Assembly: GCA_051876355.1 (NCBI GenBank)
Contig: JBJEHU010000038.1
Location: 35,187 to 99,186, forward strand
Direction: 5' to 3'
Length of the DNA: 64,000 nucleotides
Source of the DNA: Olsenella_L sp051876355
GTDB lineage: Bacteria; Actinomycetota; Coriobacteriia; Coriobacteriales; Atopobiaceae
The position numbers and the translations under genes were made by a program. The notes beneath the pieces are model-generated. The model did no database searches. It was given only the letters and a program-made list of their open reading frames with translations, and was not told where the DNA came from. Each line of letters opens with the position of its first letter. Position 1 is the first letter of the stretch. This document shows positions 43,600 through 52,036 of this stretch, piece after piece.

Positions 43600-44388
43600 A
43601 TGGAAACCATGCAGATCCGCACTGTGCAGTTCGTATTCAAGAGGTGCGAAGCGAAGTATCTTCTGGACCAAGGACAGAGGGAGCGTCTTTCGGCGCTGAT
43701 GGAGCGTTACATGGTTCCCGATGAGTATGGCGCCTCGACGATCCGCAGCCTCTATCTCGATACGCCGACGCTCCTGTTCGCAAGACGCTCTGCCGCCCAT
43801 CCGCTCTACAAGGAGAAGCTCCGCATCAGGAGCTATGCGCCAAGCACGCCGGACGACGAGGTCTTCCTCGAGCTCAAGAAGAAGCATGACGGGATCGTCT
43901 ACAAGAGAAGATGTCGGATGGTTCTGCGCGACGCCCTTGCACTCTGTGCCGGAAGACGGGTGCCGAAAAATCAGATCCAGGAAGAGATTGCCTACACGGC
44001 AATGCGCGAAGGCGGCGTGGCCCCTTCTGCCTTCATAGGCTATGAGCGGGAAGCCTTCTTCGGCAGAGATGACCGCGACCTCAGGCTTACGCTCGACTGC
44101 CATGTGAGGGCACGCTGGAGCTCGCTCGACCTCGTCTCGTCAGCAGGGGAGGAGCTCCTGGATTCCGGATGCTCGCTTCTCGAGATCAAGTCACCGAAGG
44201 CCATGCCGCTCTGGCTCGTCGAGTTCCTCTCGGAGGAGGAGCTCAGAAAGACATCGTTCTCGAAATATGGCCAGGCCTGCCTGAGGCATCTTTCCGGCAA
44301 GGAGGCAGGCGAGCTCCTCGTCTTCCCTTCAGTGCGAAAGCCGGAGCATCTTCGTCTCGTCCAGAACAAGGAGGTCTGCCATGCTTGA
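43600..44388 (+). CDS. VTC-domain protein (putative polyphosphate polymerase)
   Basis: 262 residues. The VTC/CYTH tunnel fold is recognisable: RCEAKYLLD, SLYLDTP, EKLRIRSYA, VFLELKKKHDGIVYKRR and a late LLEIKSPKAMPLWL. Basic residues line the strands, as expected for binding triphosphate. In yeast Vtc4 this domain makes polyphosphate from ATP; in bacteria VTC proteins usually occur with DUF4956 and surface proteins, as here, and are less studied. The last eight bases overlap the DUF4956 gene. Confidence 0.85.
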   Translation: METMQIRTVQFVFKRCEAKYLLDQGQRERLSALMERYMVPDEYGASTIRSLYLDTPTLLFARRSAAHPLYKEKLRIRSYAPSTPDDEVFLELKKKHDGIVYKRRCRMVLRDALALCAGRRVPKNQIQEEIAYTAMREGGVAPSAFIGYEREAFFGRDDRDLRLTLDCHVRARWSSLDLVSSAGEELLDSGCSLLEIKSPKAMPLWLVEFLSEEELRKTSFSKYGQACLRHLSGKEAGELLVFPSVRKPEHLRLVQNKEVCHA

Positions 44389-45058
44389 TTCGCTGTTTGC
44401 ATCCACGACGACCAATGAGATCTCGGTCCTGCCGCTTCTGGCCTGCATGCTGGCAAGCCTTGTCTGCGGCGCCATGCTGGCGCTTGCCTATGGCTTCAAG
44501 GCCAGGCATACGAGCTCGTTTCTGGCGGCCCTTGTTGTCCTTCCCGCTATCGTCTGCGTTGTGATAGCGCTTGTGAATGGCAACGTCGGTGCTGGCGTTG
44601 CGGTGGCAGGTGCCTTCAGCCTCGTGCGCTTCAGGAGCGCTCCTGGTTCCGGCAGGGACATCGCCTTTGTCTTTCTTGCTATGGCAGCAGGACTTGTTGC
44701 CGGCATGGGATACCCCCTGCTTGCAGGGCTTGTCACCTTGCTCCTCTGTGCCGTCTTCGTGGGGCTCCAGACGCTTGCCTCTACGCGCGGCGACGGCAAG
44801 GCTCGCCTGCTCCATATCACGGTGCCCGAAGACCTCGACTACATGGGTGCCTTCGAGGAAGTGCTTGCAAAGCTCTGCGCACGCTCCGAGCTCCTCTCTG
44901 TCAAGACGACGAACATGGGAAGCCTCGTGAAGCTCGCCTTCGACGTGACGCTGAAGGAAGGCGTGACAGAGAAGCAGCTGATCGACGCAATCCGTGTCAG
45001 GAACGGCAATCTGGAAGTCTCGCTTTCGCATCATGAGGAGGGAATCTATGAACTCTGA
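44381..45058 (+). CDS. DUF4956 membrane protein
   Basis: 225 residues with four N-terminal membrane helices (LLACMLASLVCGAMLALAYG to about residue 130). The conserved GNGNVGAGVAVAGAFSLVRFRSAPGS-like stretch and a soluble C-terminal ACT-like domain (LLHITVPEDLDY onward) identify DUF4956. It is the fixed partner of VTC-domain proteins, suggesting a membrane-associated step in polyphosphate metabolism or signalling. It overlaps the VTC gene by 8 bases and the next gene by 11, so the three are co-translated. Confidence 0.85.
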   Translation: MLDSLFASTTTNEISVLPLLACMLASLVCGAMLALAYGFKARHTSSFLAALVVLPAIVCVVIALVNGNVGAGVAVAGAFSLVRFRSAPGSGRDIAFVFLAMAAGLVAGMGYPLLAGLVTLLLCAVFVGLQTLASTRGDGKARLLHITVPEDLDYMGAFEEVLAKLCARSELLSVKTTNMGSLVKLAFDVTLKEGVTEKQLIDAIRVRNGNLEVSLSHHEEGIYEL

Positions 45059-46940
45059 GAAGCCTGGGAAGAAGATTATCTCTGTCCGCTACCGCACGCG
45101 TGCACGCTCTGCCCTCGTGGCGGGACTCTCGCTCGTGACAGCGCTTTCGCTCCTTGCGGGATGCTCCGCGACATCTGCATCCACCTCGTCCGTCTTCTCG
45201 TCGGCACAGACATCCACAGCATCCGATACCTCCTCCTCGGGAGATCCGGTCACGCTTGTCACGGCAGAAGATGCCTTCTCCGACCGCGACTTCGATGCTT
45301 CGTATGATGCATCGTCTGCAACGGCGATTGTGCTCTCTGACACAGGTTCTGAAGCCTTAGGCTCAGGCGTCACGGTCTCGGGCTCGACTGTCACGATCAC
45401 GGAAGCGGGCGTCTACATAGTCACGGGCTCGCTCTCTGATGGCCAGATCGTCGTCGATGCAGCAGATGATGCAAAGGTCCAGATCGTTCTTGCGGGCGCC
45501 TCGGTAGAGCATGCAGACGGCGCAGCGCTTCTCGTGAAGTCGGCAGACAAGGTGTTCCTGACGCTCGCCGATGGCACCGAGAGCTCGCTTTCCACGACGG
45601 GTGCCTTCACGGACGAAAGCGAGGACGAGAACGTCGATGGCTGCATCTTCTCGAAGGCTGACCTCACGATCCAAGGCACAGGCTCGCTCTCCGTCAGCTG
45701 CGCAGAAGGGCATGGCATCGTATCGAAGGACGAGCTCACGATCACGGGCGGAGAGATCTCGGTTGTGGCCTCAGGACATGCGCTCCAGGCCAAGGACTCT
45801 CTCGCTATCGGCGGCGGCACGCTCACGCTTGTGGCAGGCACCGATGCCCTGCATTGCGAAAACGACGAGGACACCGAAGCTGGCTGGATCTATATCTCAG
45901 ACGGCACGATCACGGCTACGGCAGCATCGGATGGTGCTGATGCTGGGAACTTCCTCGAGATCGACGGAGGAGAGATCGAGATTTCTGCTGGTGATGATGG
46001 CCTCCACGCCGAGTATGGCGCTGTCGTGAATGGCGGCACGATCTCGGTGGCCAAGAGCTACGAGGCGCTTGAAGGCTCCTATGTCGCTGTCACCGGAGGC
46101 ACGCTCTCGCTCGTCTCGTCGGATGACGGAATAAATGGCGCCGGAGACCCGACGGAAGAATCGCAAGAGGATGCTTTCGGCGGCGGGGGCATGCCTTCCA
46201 CGCAGGGGCAGAATGGCACTTCCGGCACCATGCCATCAGCCCAGGACAGCCAGAGCATGCAGGGCGCTTCTGGCAGCCAGGATGCCCAGGACAGCCAGGG
46301 CAAGCAGGTCGCGCAAGGCATGGGAGGTGGCGGCATGGAGGCCGACGATACGGCCTCTGTCACGATATCGGGCGGCACGATCGAGATCTGCGCTGGAGGC
46401 GATGGCATAGACTCGAACGGCGACCTCACGATCTCAGGCGGCACGGTCCTTGTGAGCGGACCTGAGAGCGGCGGCAATGGCTCGCTCGACTACGGAGGCA
46501 CCGGCACGATCTCGGGCGGCACCCTCATCTGCGCAGGGGCTTCCGGCATGGCGCAGACGCTTACGGCTTCGGGCAGCCAGGGTGTCCTGATGGTCTCGCT
46601 CTCCGGCTCTGCCGGCGACACGATCGAGATATTGGATAGCACAGGCACGGTGCTTGCCTCCATGAAGACAGGCACGTCGTATGAGTGCCTCGTTGCGAGC
46701 ACGGCGGGCATGGTGGAAGACGGCACGTATACCGTGACGAACGGGTCCGACTCCGTCGAGGTCACGCTCGAGGGCCTGAGCTATTCCTCGTCCGGCACGT
46801 CTGGCATGGCAGGCGCGGGACAGGGCGGAAGCGCTCCTTCCGGCATGGGCTCTGGCATGGGCGGACCGGGTGCGGATGGCAGCCTGAGCACGCAGAGCGC
46901 AGATGCCTCCTCATCGAGCTCATCCGAGCTCAAGGCTTGA
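45048..46940 (+). CDS. DUF4353 carbohydrate-binding lipoprotein
   Basis: 630 residues; the start at 45048 has GAGGAGGG upstream. A basic N-terminus leads to a membrane signal with lipobox SLLAGC (Cys near residue 40). The body has a DUF4353-type beta-helix made of repeats such as GSLSDGQIVVDA, GGTLTLVAGTDALHCEND, GGEIEISAGDDGLHAE and GGTLSLVSSDDGINGAG. A Gln/Ser/Gly-rich insertion lies near 380-430. It is a secreted surface protein and the last member of the VTC-DUF4956-DUF4353 set. The link to polyphosphate is contextual. Confidence 0.85.
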   Translation: MNSEKPGKKIISVRYRTRARSALVAGLSLVTALSLLAGCSATSASTSSVFSSAQTSTASDTSSSGDPVTLVTAEDAFSDRDFDASYDASSATAIVLSDTGSEALGSGVTVSGSTVTITEAGVYIVTGSLSDGQIVVDAADDAKVQIVLAGASVEHADGAALLVKSADKVFLTLADGTESSLSTTGAFTDESEDENVDGCIFSKADLTIQGTGSLSVSCAEGHGIVSKDELTITGGEISVVASGHALQAKDSLAIGGGTLTLVAGTDALHCENDEDTEAGWIYISDGTITATAASDGADAGNFLEIDGGEIEISAGDDGLHAEYGAVVNGGTISVAKSYEALEGSYVAVTGGTLSLVSSDDGINGAGDPTEESQEDAFGGGGMPSTQGQNGTSGTMPSAQDSQSMQGASGSQDAQDSQGKQVAQGMGGGGMEADDTASVTISGGTIEICAGGDGIDSNGDLTISGGTVLVSGPESGGNGSLDYGGTGTISGGTLICAGASGMAQTLTASGSQGVLMVSLSGSAGDTIEILDSTGTVLASMKTGTSYECLVASTAGMVEDGTYTVTNGSDSVEVTLEGLSYSSSGTSGMAGAGQGGSAPSGMGSGMGGPGADGSLSTQSADASSSSSSELKA

Positions 46941-46965
46941 GAGGAAGCATCTTCCTGAAGATTGA

Positions 46966-46994
46966 GGCCAGCTCCGGTGCATCCGGGGCTGGCC
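46966..46994 (+). terminator. Hairpin after the DUF4353 gene
   Basis: GGCCAGC-t-CCGG pairs with CCGG-g-GCTGGCC around TGCAT, 12 bp including a wobble. No T-run follows. Confidence 0.5.
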
Positions 46995-47008
46995 CTGCTG
47001 CATGGGAA

Positions 47009-47040
47009 GGCGCCCCTGCCAGAAGGTGAACAGGGGCGCC
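47009..47040 (-). terminator. Hairpin after the 124-residue minus-strand gene
   Basis: GGCGCCCCTG pairs perfectly with CAGGGGCGCC (10 bp) with a 12-base loop, followed on the minus strand by TTCCC. It lies 22 bases beyond the gene end. Confidence 0.5.
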
Positions 47041-47062
47041 GCGAAGGGAGAGAGCTCTTTTT

Positions 47063-47437
47063 CTAGAGATCGAGCGCCTCGAGCTCTGCTGCGGTCGTCT
47101 CGACGAGCTTCTCGATCTTCTTTGCATTGGGGCCGAAGATGGAGCCGATCGAGAATACGTCGTCCGTGACCGCGTCGAGCGCGGCATTGATGACCTGGTC
47201 GGTGACGCCGACAATCTGGTTCTTCTGGATGATGATCTTGTTCTTGCCCTGGAGCATGACCCAGATCTGGTTCTGGCGGTCGAGAGGCGGGAACACGATC
47301 ACATCGGCAAAGCCGTTCTTCACGAGCTCGGGCTTGCCTGCGGTGAAGCTCTCGTCCTTGATGCGGTCGAAGAGCGCTTTCTGGTTGTCGAAGCTCTGCT
47401 TCGTCTTGACGGTCTTGAGCTTGAAGCCGAATGCCAT
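47063..47437 (-). CDS. Uncharacterised 124-residue protein
   Basis: Starts at the ATG ending at 47437, with AGGAG six bases upstream. The sequence is an alpha/beta protein with basic N-terminus (AFGFKLKTVKTKQSFDNQKALFDRI), a central strand set (ADVIVFPPLDRQNQIWVMLQGKNKIIIQKNQ) and an acidic helical end. There is no signal peptide or membrane segment. I do not recognise a family, though the strands near the middle could form a small PH-like sheet. It stands alone between the DUF4353 and Crp genes. Confidence 0.7.
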   Translation of the reverse strand: MAFGFKLKTVKTKQSFDNQKALFDRIKDESFTAGKPELVKNGFADVIVFPPLDRQNQIWVMLQGKNKIIIQKNQIVGVTDQVINAALDAVTDDVFSIGSIFGPNAKKIEKLVETTAAELEALDL

Positions 47438-47578
47438 GTCTTTCTCCTGCCTGGTTGGGGTCGGGCAGCATGTCTGCCCCATGGGCAGCAGTATGGCCTG
47501 CCTTCAGCTCCAGCACCTCATTCCAAAGTATGAGAGGGGAGGATGGGGGATGGTATGAGGTCGGGAGGGATGGCCCCA

Positions 47579-48244
47579 TCAGACGGCTTTGGCAAGGATC
47601 GTGAAGCGGTTCTTGCGGAAGCTGATGTAGCCCTCGTTCTGCATCCGGCTGAGCTCCTTCGAGAGCGCCGTGCGCTCGACATTCAGATAGTCGGCAAGCT
47701 GCTGGCGGTTGAAGGGAATCTCGAACGTGTCGGCCTTGTGCTTGATGGCCTCGGCATTGAGGTATGCCATGACCTTCTCGCGGACGCTCTTCGAGGCGAT
47801 GAGGAAGCTCCGGCGCGAGAGCATGAGGTTCTTGCGGGACGCAGTCATGAGAAGGCTCGTGGCAAGCTGGATGGCCCAGGGCTTCTGCGCTGCGAGGTAG
47901 CGCGGCATGAGCGATATCCTGATGAACAGAATGCGGCAGGCCTCATGGGCGCGCACATCGACGAGCAGCGGTTCTGCTGGCAGGAGCGCATAGGTCTCGG
48001 CGAAGACCTCGCCGGCACCGGCAAAGCCGAGGATCGTGCGCGTGCCCCAGACATCGTTGCTCTCGATCGTCACGGAGCCGGAAAGGACGATGCCCAGAGA
48101 GTGCGTGAGAGACCCTGCCCTCAGGATGAGCTCGTCTCTCTGGTAGCGCTCCTCGTGTGCATGGAGCTCCTTTGCCATCTCTTCGAGGCCTTGGGCATCC
48201 ATGCCCCTGAAGAGAGGGATGTCTGCGAGGGTAGCCAGATCCAT
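47579..48244 (-). CDS. Crp/Fnr-family regulator, likely of hcp
   Basis: 221 residues. Residues 10-115 form the cyclic-nucleotide-binding-like sensor (ILRAGSLTHSLGIVLSGSVTIES) and residues about 150-215 the winged helix (VREKVMAYLNAEA, FNRQQLADYLNVERTALSKELSRMQNEGYI). No N-terminal Cys cluster of the Fnr type is present. It is divergent from hcp across 163 bases, the usual arrangement for hcp-controlling Crp/Fnr proteins such as HcpR, and probably senses NO or related stress. Confidence 0.88.
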   Translation of the reverse strand: MDLATLADIPLFRGMDAQGLEEMAKELHAHEERYQRDELILRAGSLTHSLGIVLSGSVTIESNDVWGTRTILGFAGAGEVFAETYALLPAEPLLVDVRAHEACRILFIRISLMPRYLAAQKPWAIQLATSLLMTASRKNLMLSRRSFLIASKSVREKVMAYLNAEAIKHKADTFEIPFNRQQLADYLNVERTALSKELSRMQNEGYISFRKNRFTILAKAV

Positions 48245-48365
48245 TGCGTTCCCCTTATCGAAAAAATATCAAAATGTGGTCCTGGCAACATACACTAGCG
48301 CAGAAGCGACCAACAATGAAGAAGAAATGACACCGATGAGACAACATATTCGGTGGACGGAGAGG

Positions 48366-48389
48366 CCTGCAGGCTCATATGCCTGCAGG
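48366..48389 (+). promoter_or_regulatory. 5-prime-UTR hairpin of hcp
   Basis: CCTGCAGGC and GCCTGCAGG form a perfect 9-bp stem with a TCATAT loop, ending four bases before the RBS region (AGAAAGGA). It may tune translation or stabilise the leader. No clear Crp/Fnr palindrome could be assigned elsewhere in the gap. Confidence 0.5.
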
Positions 48390-48407
48390 AACAGAAAGGA
48401 CCGATGC

Positions 48408-50042
48408 ATGGATACGCCGATGTTCTGCTTCCAGTGCCAGGAGACTGCCGGCTGCAAGGGCTGCACGCTTTCGGGCGTCTGCGGCAAGACCCCTGATGTG
48501 GCAGCGATGCAGGACCTGCTCATCTACGTGACGAAGGGCATTTCCCAGGTTGCTTCGGCGCTCCGTGCCGAGGGCAAGGAAGTCACGAAGGACACGAACC
48601 ACCTCGTGACGACGAACCTCTTCACGACAATCACGAACGCCAACTTCGACAAGGAAGCCATCGTGAAGCGCATCGAGGACACGCTTGCTGCAAAGAAGCA
48701 GCTCCTCGGCGAGCTTTCCTCCACGGAGAACCTGCCTGAGGCAGCGCTCTGGGAGGGCACGCGCGACACCTTCGAGGAGAAGGCACGCACGGTCGGCGTC
48801 CTTGCCACGGAGAACGAGGATATCCGTTCCCTCCGCGAGCTCATCACCTACGGCCTCAAGGGCCTCGCTGCCTACTCGAAGCATGCCAACGTGCTCGGCC
48901 GCGATGCAGACGAGATCGACGCCTTCATCCAGCAGGCGCTTGCCAAGGTCACGGACGACAGCCTCACGGTCGACGATCTCGTGGCGCTGACGCTCGAGAC
49001 CGGCTCCTTCGGCGTCAAGGGCATGGCACTGCTCGATGCTGCCAACACCGAGACGTATGGCAACCCGGAGGTGACCGAGGTCGAGATCGGCGTCCGCAAG
49101 AACCCCGCCATCCTGATCTCCGGCCATGACCTGAAGGACCTCGAGATGCTGCTCGAGCAGACGGCCGGCACCGGCGTCGACGTCTACACGCACTCCGAGA
49201 TGCTTCCTGCCCATTACTATCCTGCCTTCAAGAAGTACCCCCACTTCGCGGGCAACTACGGCAACGCCTGGTGGCAGCAGAAGACGGAGTTCGAGAAGTT
49301 CAATGGTGCCATCCTCATGACGACGAACTGCATCGTGCCGCCGAAGGACAGCTACAAGAACCGCATGTGGACGACCGGCGCTGCAGGATACCCGGGCTGC
49401 GGCCACATCGAAGCAGACGAGAAAGGCTACAAGGACTTCACGCCGATCATCGAGCAGGCAAAGACGCTTCCTGCTCCGACCGAGCTCGAGACCGGCAAGA
49501 TCGTCGGCGGCTTTGCGCATGAGCAGGTCTTCGCGCTTGCCGACAAGGTCGTTGCAGCCGTCAAGTCCGGCGCCATCCGCAAGTTCGTCGTTATGGCAGG
49601 CTGCGATGGCCGCCAGAAGACGAGGAGCTACTACACGGAGTTCGCAGAGAAGCTGCCGAAGGACGTCGTGATCCTTACCGCTGGCTGCGCGAAGTACCGC
49701 TACAACAAGCTCAACCTCGGCGATATCGACGGCATCCCCCGCGTGCTCGACGCTGGCCAGTGCAACGACTCCTACTCGCTTGCCCTCATTGCCCTGAAGC
49801 TCAAGGAGATCTTCGGCCTCGACGATATCAACGACCTGCCGCTTGTCTTCAACATCGCCTGGTATGAGCAGAAGGCCGTCATCGTCCTTCTTGCCCTCCT
49901 CTCCCTCGGCGTCAAGAACATCCACCTCGGACCTACGCTTCCGGCATTCCTCTCGCCGAACGTCACGAAGGTCCTTGTGGACAACTTCGGCATCGCCGGC
50001 ATCACGACGGTCGACGAGGACCTCAAGCTCCTCATTGGCTAG
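48408..50042 (+). CDS. hcp: Hybrid-cluster protein (hydroxylamine reductase type)
   Basis: 544 residues. The N-terminal cluster motif is CFQCQETAGCKGCTLSGVCG, the Cys set of the class with one Cys-rich [4Fe-4S] or [2Fe-2S] centre. Hybrid-cluster ligands appear in GHDLKDLEML, HSEMLPAHYYP, TTNCIVPP, GCGHIE, GCDGR and CAKYRYN. Hcp reduces NO or hydroxylamine and protects anaerobes from nitrosative stress. The start at 48408 follows AAAGGA. A Crp/Fnr gene is divergent. A strong terminator follows. Confidence 0.95.
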   Translation: MDTPMFCFQCQETAGCKGCTLSGVCGKTPDVAAMQDLLIYVTKGISQVASALRAEGKEVTKDTNHLVTTNLFTTITNANFDKEAIVKRIEDTLAAKKQLLGELSSTENLPEAALWEGTRDTFEEKARTVGVLATENEDIRSLRELITYGLKGLAAYSKHANVLGRDADEIDAFIQQALAKVTDDSLTVDDLVALTLETGSFGVKGMALLDAANTETYGNPEVTEVEIGVRKNPAILISGHDLKDLEMLLEQTAGTGVDVYTHSEMLPAHYYPAFKKYPHFAGNYGNAWWQQKTEFEKFNGAILMTTNCIVPPKDSYKNRMWTTGAAGYPGCGHIEADEKGYKDFTPIIEQAKTLPAPTELETGKIVGGFAHEQVFALADKVVAAVKSGAIRKFVVMAGCDGRQKTRSYYTEFAEKLPKDVVILTAGCAKYRYNKLNLGDIDGIPRVLDAGQCNDSYSLALIALKLKEIFGLDDINDLPLVFNIAWYEQKAVIVLLALLSLGVKNIHLGPTLPAFLSPNVTKVLVDNFGIAGITTVDEDLKLLIG

Positions 50043-50067
50043 GATCTGAAGTACAGACAGCTTGCAA

Positions 50068-50101
50068 GGGAGCTTCCGGCATCTGCCGGGGGCTCCCTTT
50101 T
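50068..50101 (+). terminator. Rho-independent terminator of hcp
   Basis: GGGAGC-tt-CCGGCA pairs with TGCCGG-gg-GCTCCC around TC, followed by TTTT. Confidence 0.85.
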
Positions 50102-50115
50102 CGGGAAGGTGTGCC

Positions 50116-50694
50116 ATGGATTTCGCAGATATCTTCGAAGCGATCAGGCAGGACGAGCAGAACGTGTCCTATACGGAGCACGGCATCGATCCGCTCTATA
50201 CTGCCTCTGCCACTTCCCGTGTCGTTATCATCGGCCAGGCGCCGGGACGTATCGCAGAGGCGACGCACATTCCCTGGAACGACAAGAGCGGCGAGCGGCT
50301 CAGAGCCTGGCTCGGCATGGACCCTGCTGTCTTCTACGACCCTGCGAAGGTCGCGATCCTTCCTATGGACTTCTACTTCCCGGGCAAGGGGAAGTCGGGA
50401 GACCTGCCGCCGCGAGCAGGCTTTGCCGAGAAGTGGCATCCGCTCCTGCTCTCCCAGATGTCAGAGGTCAGGCTCCTCGTGCTCGTCGGCACCTATGCCG
50501 TGCACCACTATCTCGAGCTTCCGCAGAAGGAGAAGCTCACGGACATCGTACGCAGCTATGAGGAATACCTTCCCAAGAGCTTCCCGCTCGTCCATCCCTC
50601 GCCCCGGAACCAGATATGGATGAAGAAGAATCCCTGGTTCGAGACGGACGTCGTGCCTGCGCTTCAGGACGAAGTGGCACGAGCGCTTTCCTGA
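50116..50694 (+). CDS. Uracil-DNA glycosylase-family protein
   Basis: 192 residues from ATG 50116. The UDG-superfamily motifs are VVIIGQAPGRIAEATHIPWNDKSGERLRAWLG near the N-terminus (motif A region) and LVHPSPRNQIW near residue 155 (motif B, the DNA-intercalation loop). It belongs to the minor UDG-like group rather than Ung, so uracil removal is likely but not certain. It follows the hcp terminator closely. Confidence 0.8.
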   Translation: MDFADIFEAIRQDEQNVSYTEHGIDPLYTASATSRVVIIGQAPGRIAEATHIPWNDKSGERLRAWLGMDPAVFYDPAKVAILPMDFYFPGKGKSGDLPPRAGFAEKWHPLLLSQMSEVRLLVLVGTYAVHHYLELPQKEKLTDIVRSYEEYLPKSFPLVHPSPRNQIWMKKNPWFETDVVPALQDEVARALS

Positions 50695-50793
50695 CATAGC
50701 AGATCCTTATTGCAGAGAGTGCACAATAGGCATTTCACATCGTAGCTTTCCGCCCCTATCCTTGAATCAGCAAGAGAGAGGAAAGGAGCGGCA

Positions 50794-51003
50794 ATGGATG
50801 CGTATACAGCGGTCGGCCTCGAAGATGCCGGGCTCACCGAAGCGGACGTCGAGACCTTCACGGGCCTTTCTGGCACGGCTGCTCAGATTGCATTCCTGAG
50901 CCGTTGCCGGAACCGGCGGCTCGAGAGCCTTCACGCCGAACAGGCAAAGCTCGAGCATCTGGATTATCTGATCTACATGCTCAGGAAGTCTGAAAACGCA
51001 TGA
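50794..51003 (+). CDS. Small helical protein upstream of CMD-cupin
   Basis: 69 residues, well preceded by AGGAAAGGAG. The sequence has two helices: an acidic N-terminal part (LEDAGLTEADVETFTGL) and a charged C-terminal coil (RRLESLHAEQAKLEHLDYLIYMLRK). It resembles the dimerisation ends of MerR-like regulators but has no DNA-binding domain. Its stop precedes the CMD-cupin start by 38 bases, so it is likely in one operon with it. Family not recognised. Confidence 0.65.
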   Translation: MDAYTAVGLEDAGLTEADVETFTGLSGTAAQIAFLSRCRNRRLESLHAEQAKLEHLDYLIYMLRKSENA

Positions 51004-51041
51004 GGTTTCCTGCGCAGCGCAGGATGAGGAAAGGGATTGCG

Positions 51042-51776
51042 ATGAAGCAGACAGCAGGACGCGACCAGCTTGGGAGCTTCGCTCCGGAATTCGCCCATCT
51101 GAACGACGACATCCTCTTCGGGGAGGTGTGGGACCAGGAGGCGCTGTCCACGAAGTCGAAGTGCATGCTCACGGTCACGACCCTCATGGCACAGGGCATC
51201 ACGGACTCCTCCCTGCTCTACCATCTCCAGAACGCGAAGAAGCACGGCGTGACCCGTGCCGAGATTGCTGCCCTCATCACCCATGTCACAATGTATGCCG
51301 GCTGGCCGAAGGGCTGGGCTGTCTTCAACCTCGCGAAGCAGGTGTGGACGGAGGATGAGGAAGGTGCGGTGACGTCCCCTGAAGGCCTTTCCGAGGACTT
51401 TCCGATGGGAGATCCGAACACTGCCTATGCGAAGTACTTCATCGGCAACAGCTATCTGGCACCGCTTGGAGACCCGCAGCTTTATGCCTGCAACGTGACG
51501 TTCGAGCCGGGCTGCCGCAACAACTGGCACGTGCACCACAAGGGTGGCCAGGTCCTCATCTGCATCGCAGGCGAGGGCTGGTACCAGGAGTGGGGCAAGC
51601 CGGCGCAGAAGCTCACGCCGGGCGATGTCGTGAGCATCGAGCCCGAGGTCAAGCACTGGCATGGAGCCACGAAGGATTCCTGGTTCCAGCACATCGCCCT
51701 TGTCGTGCCGGCAGAGGGGGCCTCGAACGAGTGGCTCGAGCCGGTCGAGGACACAGACTATCTGGCACTTGCCTAG
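51042..51776 (+). CDS. Carboxymuconolactone decarboxylase-like/cupin fusion
   Basis: 244 residues; I start at 51042 (AAAGGG six bases upstream). Residues about 25-105 are a CMD/AhpD domain (SKCMLTVTTLMAQGITDSSLLYHLQNAKKHGVTRAEIAALITHVTMYAGWP), lacking the CxxC redox pair. Residues about 150-235 are a cupin with HVHHKGGQ and KHWHGATKD metal motifs. The cupin closely resembles the C-terminal domain of the SDR-cupin protein at 21271. Fused CMD-cupin proteins occur in anaerobes; substrates are unknown. Confidence 0.85.
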   Translation: MKQTAGRDQLGSFAPEFAHLNDDILFGEVWDQEALSTKSKCMLTVTTLMAQGITDSSLLYHLQNAKKHGVTRAEIAALITHVTMYAGWPKGWAVFNLAKQVWTEDEEGAVTSPEGLSEDFPMGDPNTAYAKYFIGNSYLAPLGDPQLYACNVTFEPGCRNNWHVHHKGGQVLICIAGEGWYQEWGKPAQKLTPGDVVSIEPEVKHWHGATKDSWFQHIALVVPAEGASNEWLEPVEDTDYLALA

Positions 51777-51786
51777 ATGCAGAGAC

Positions 51787-51818
51787 AGAGCCTGGAAGCA
51801 TCGCTGCCTCCAGGCTCT
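51787..51818 (+). terminator. Terminator of the CMD-cupin gene
   Basis: AGAGCCTGGA pairs perfectly with TCCAGGCTCT (10 bp), 12-base loop, then CTTCATAT. Confidence 0.75.
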
Positions 51819-51893
51819 CTTCATATCTGGATATAAAAACCGGCAGAAATTTGTTGCGCAACTTATTGGGCGATGGGAGGTCTATGCTCTGGG

Positions 51894-52014
51894 GAGCGGA
51901 CAGAGGAAGGGCTGTCCGCTCATCTGTCAAAGACAGCCGGGCAGAGAGCCTCTGCCCGGCAGAAGGCAAGAACGGGAAGAGAGCGCCTTCTGCCTCTCTT
52001 CCCGTTCTCTTTTT
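51894..52014 (+). ncRNA. Candidate structured small RNA with intrinsic terminator
   Basis: Four perfect hairpins follow one another: GAGCGGACAG/CTGTCCGCTC (51894-51921), CTGTC/GACAG (51924-51936), GCCGGGCAGAG/CTCTGCCCGGC (51936-51960) and a 14-bp terminator stem AGAACGGGAAGAGA/TCTCTTCCCGTTCT (51969-52008) with TTTTT at 52010. The last loop also pairs perfectly with 51958-51967 (GGCAGAAGGC), giving a pseudoknot or an alternative fold. TATGCT at 51883 could be a -10 element placing the start near 51894. CMD-cupin has its own terminator upstream and no plus-strand gene follows. No known RNA family was recognised. Confidence 0.45.
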
Positions 52015-52036
52015 GCATCTCTTCTGCTTGGAGCGA

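Noticed and set aside
48245..48407. Canonical Fnr box upstream of hcp
   Set aside because: No TTGAT-N4-ATCAA match; only partial half-sites were found, so no operator is claimed.
48375..50117. 580-codon minus-strand frame opposite hcp
   Set aside because: Antisense of a highly conserved hcp gene; no RBS.
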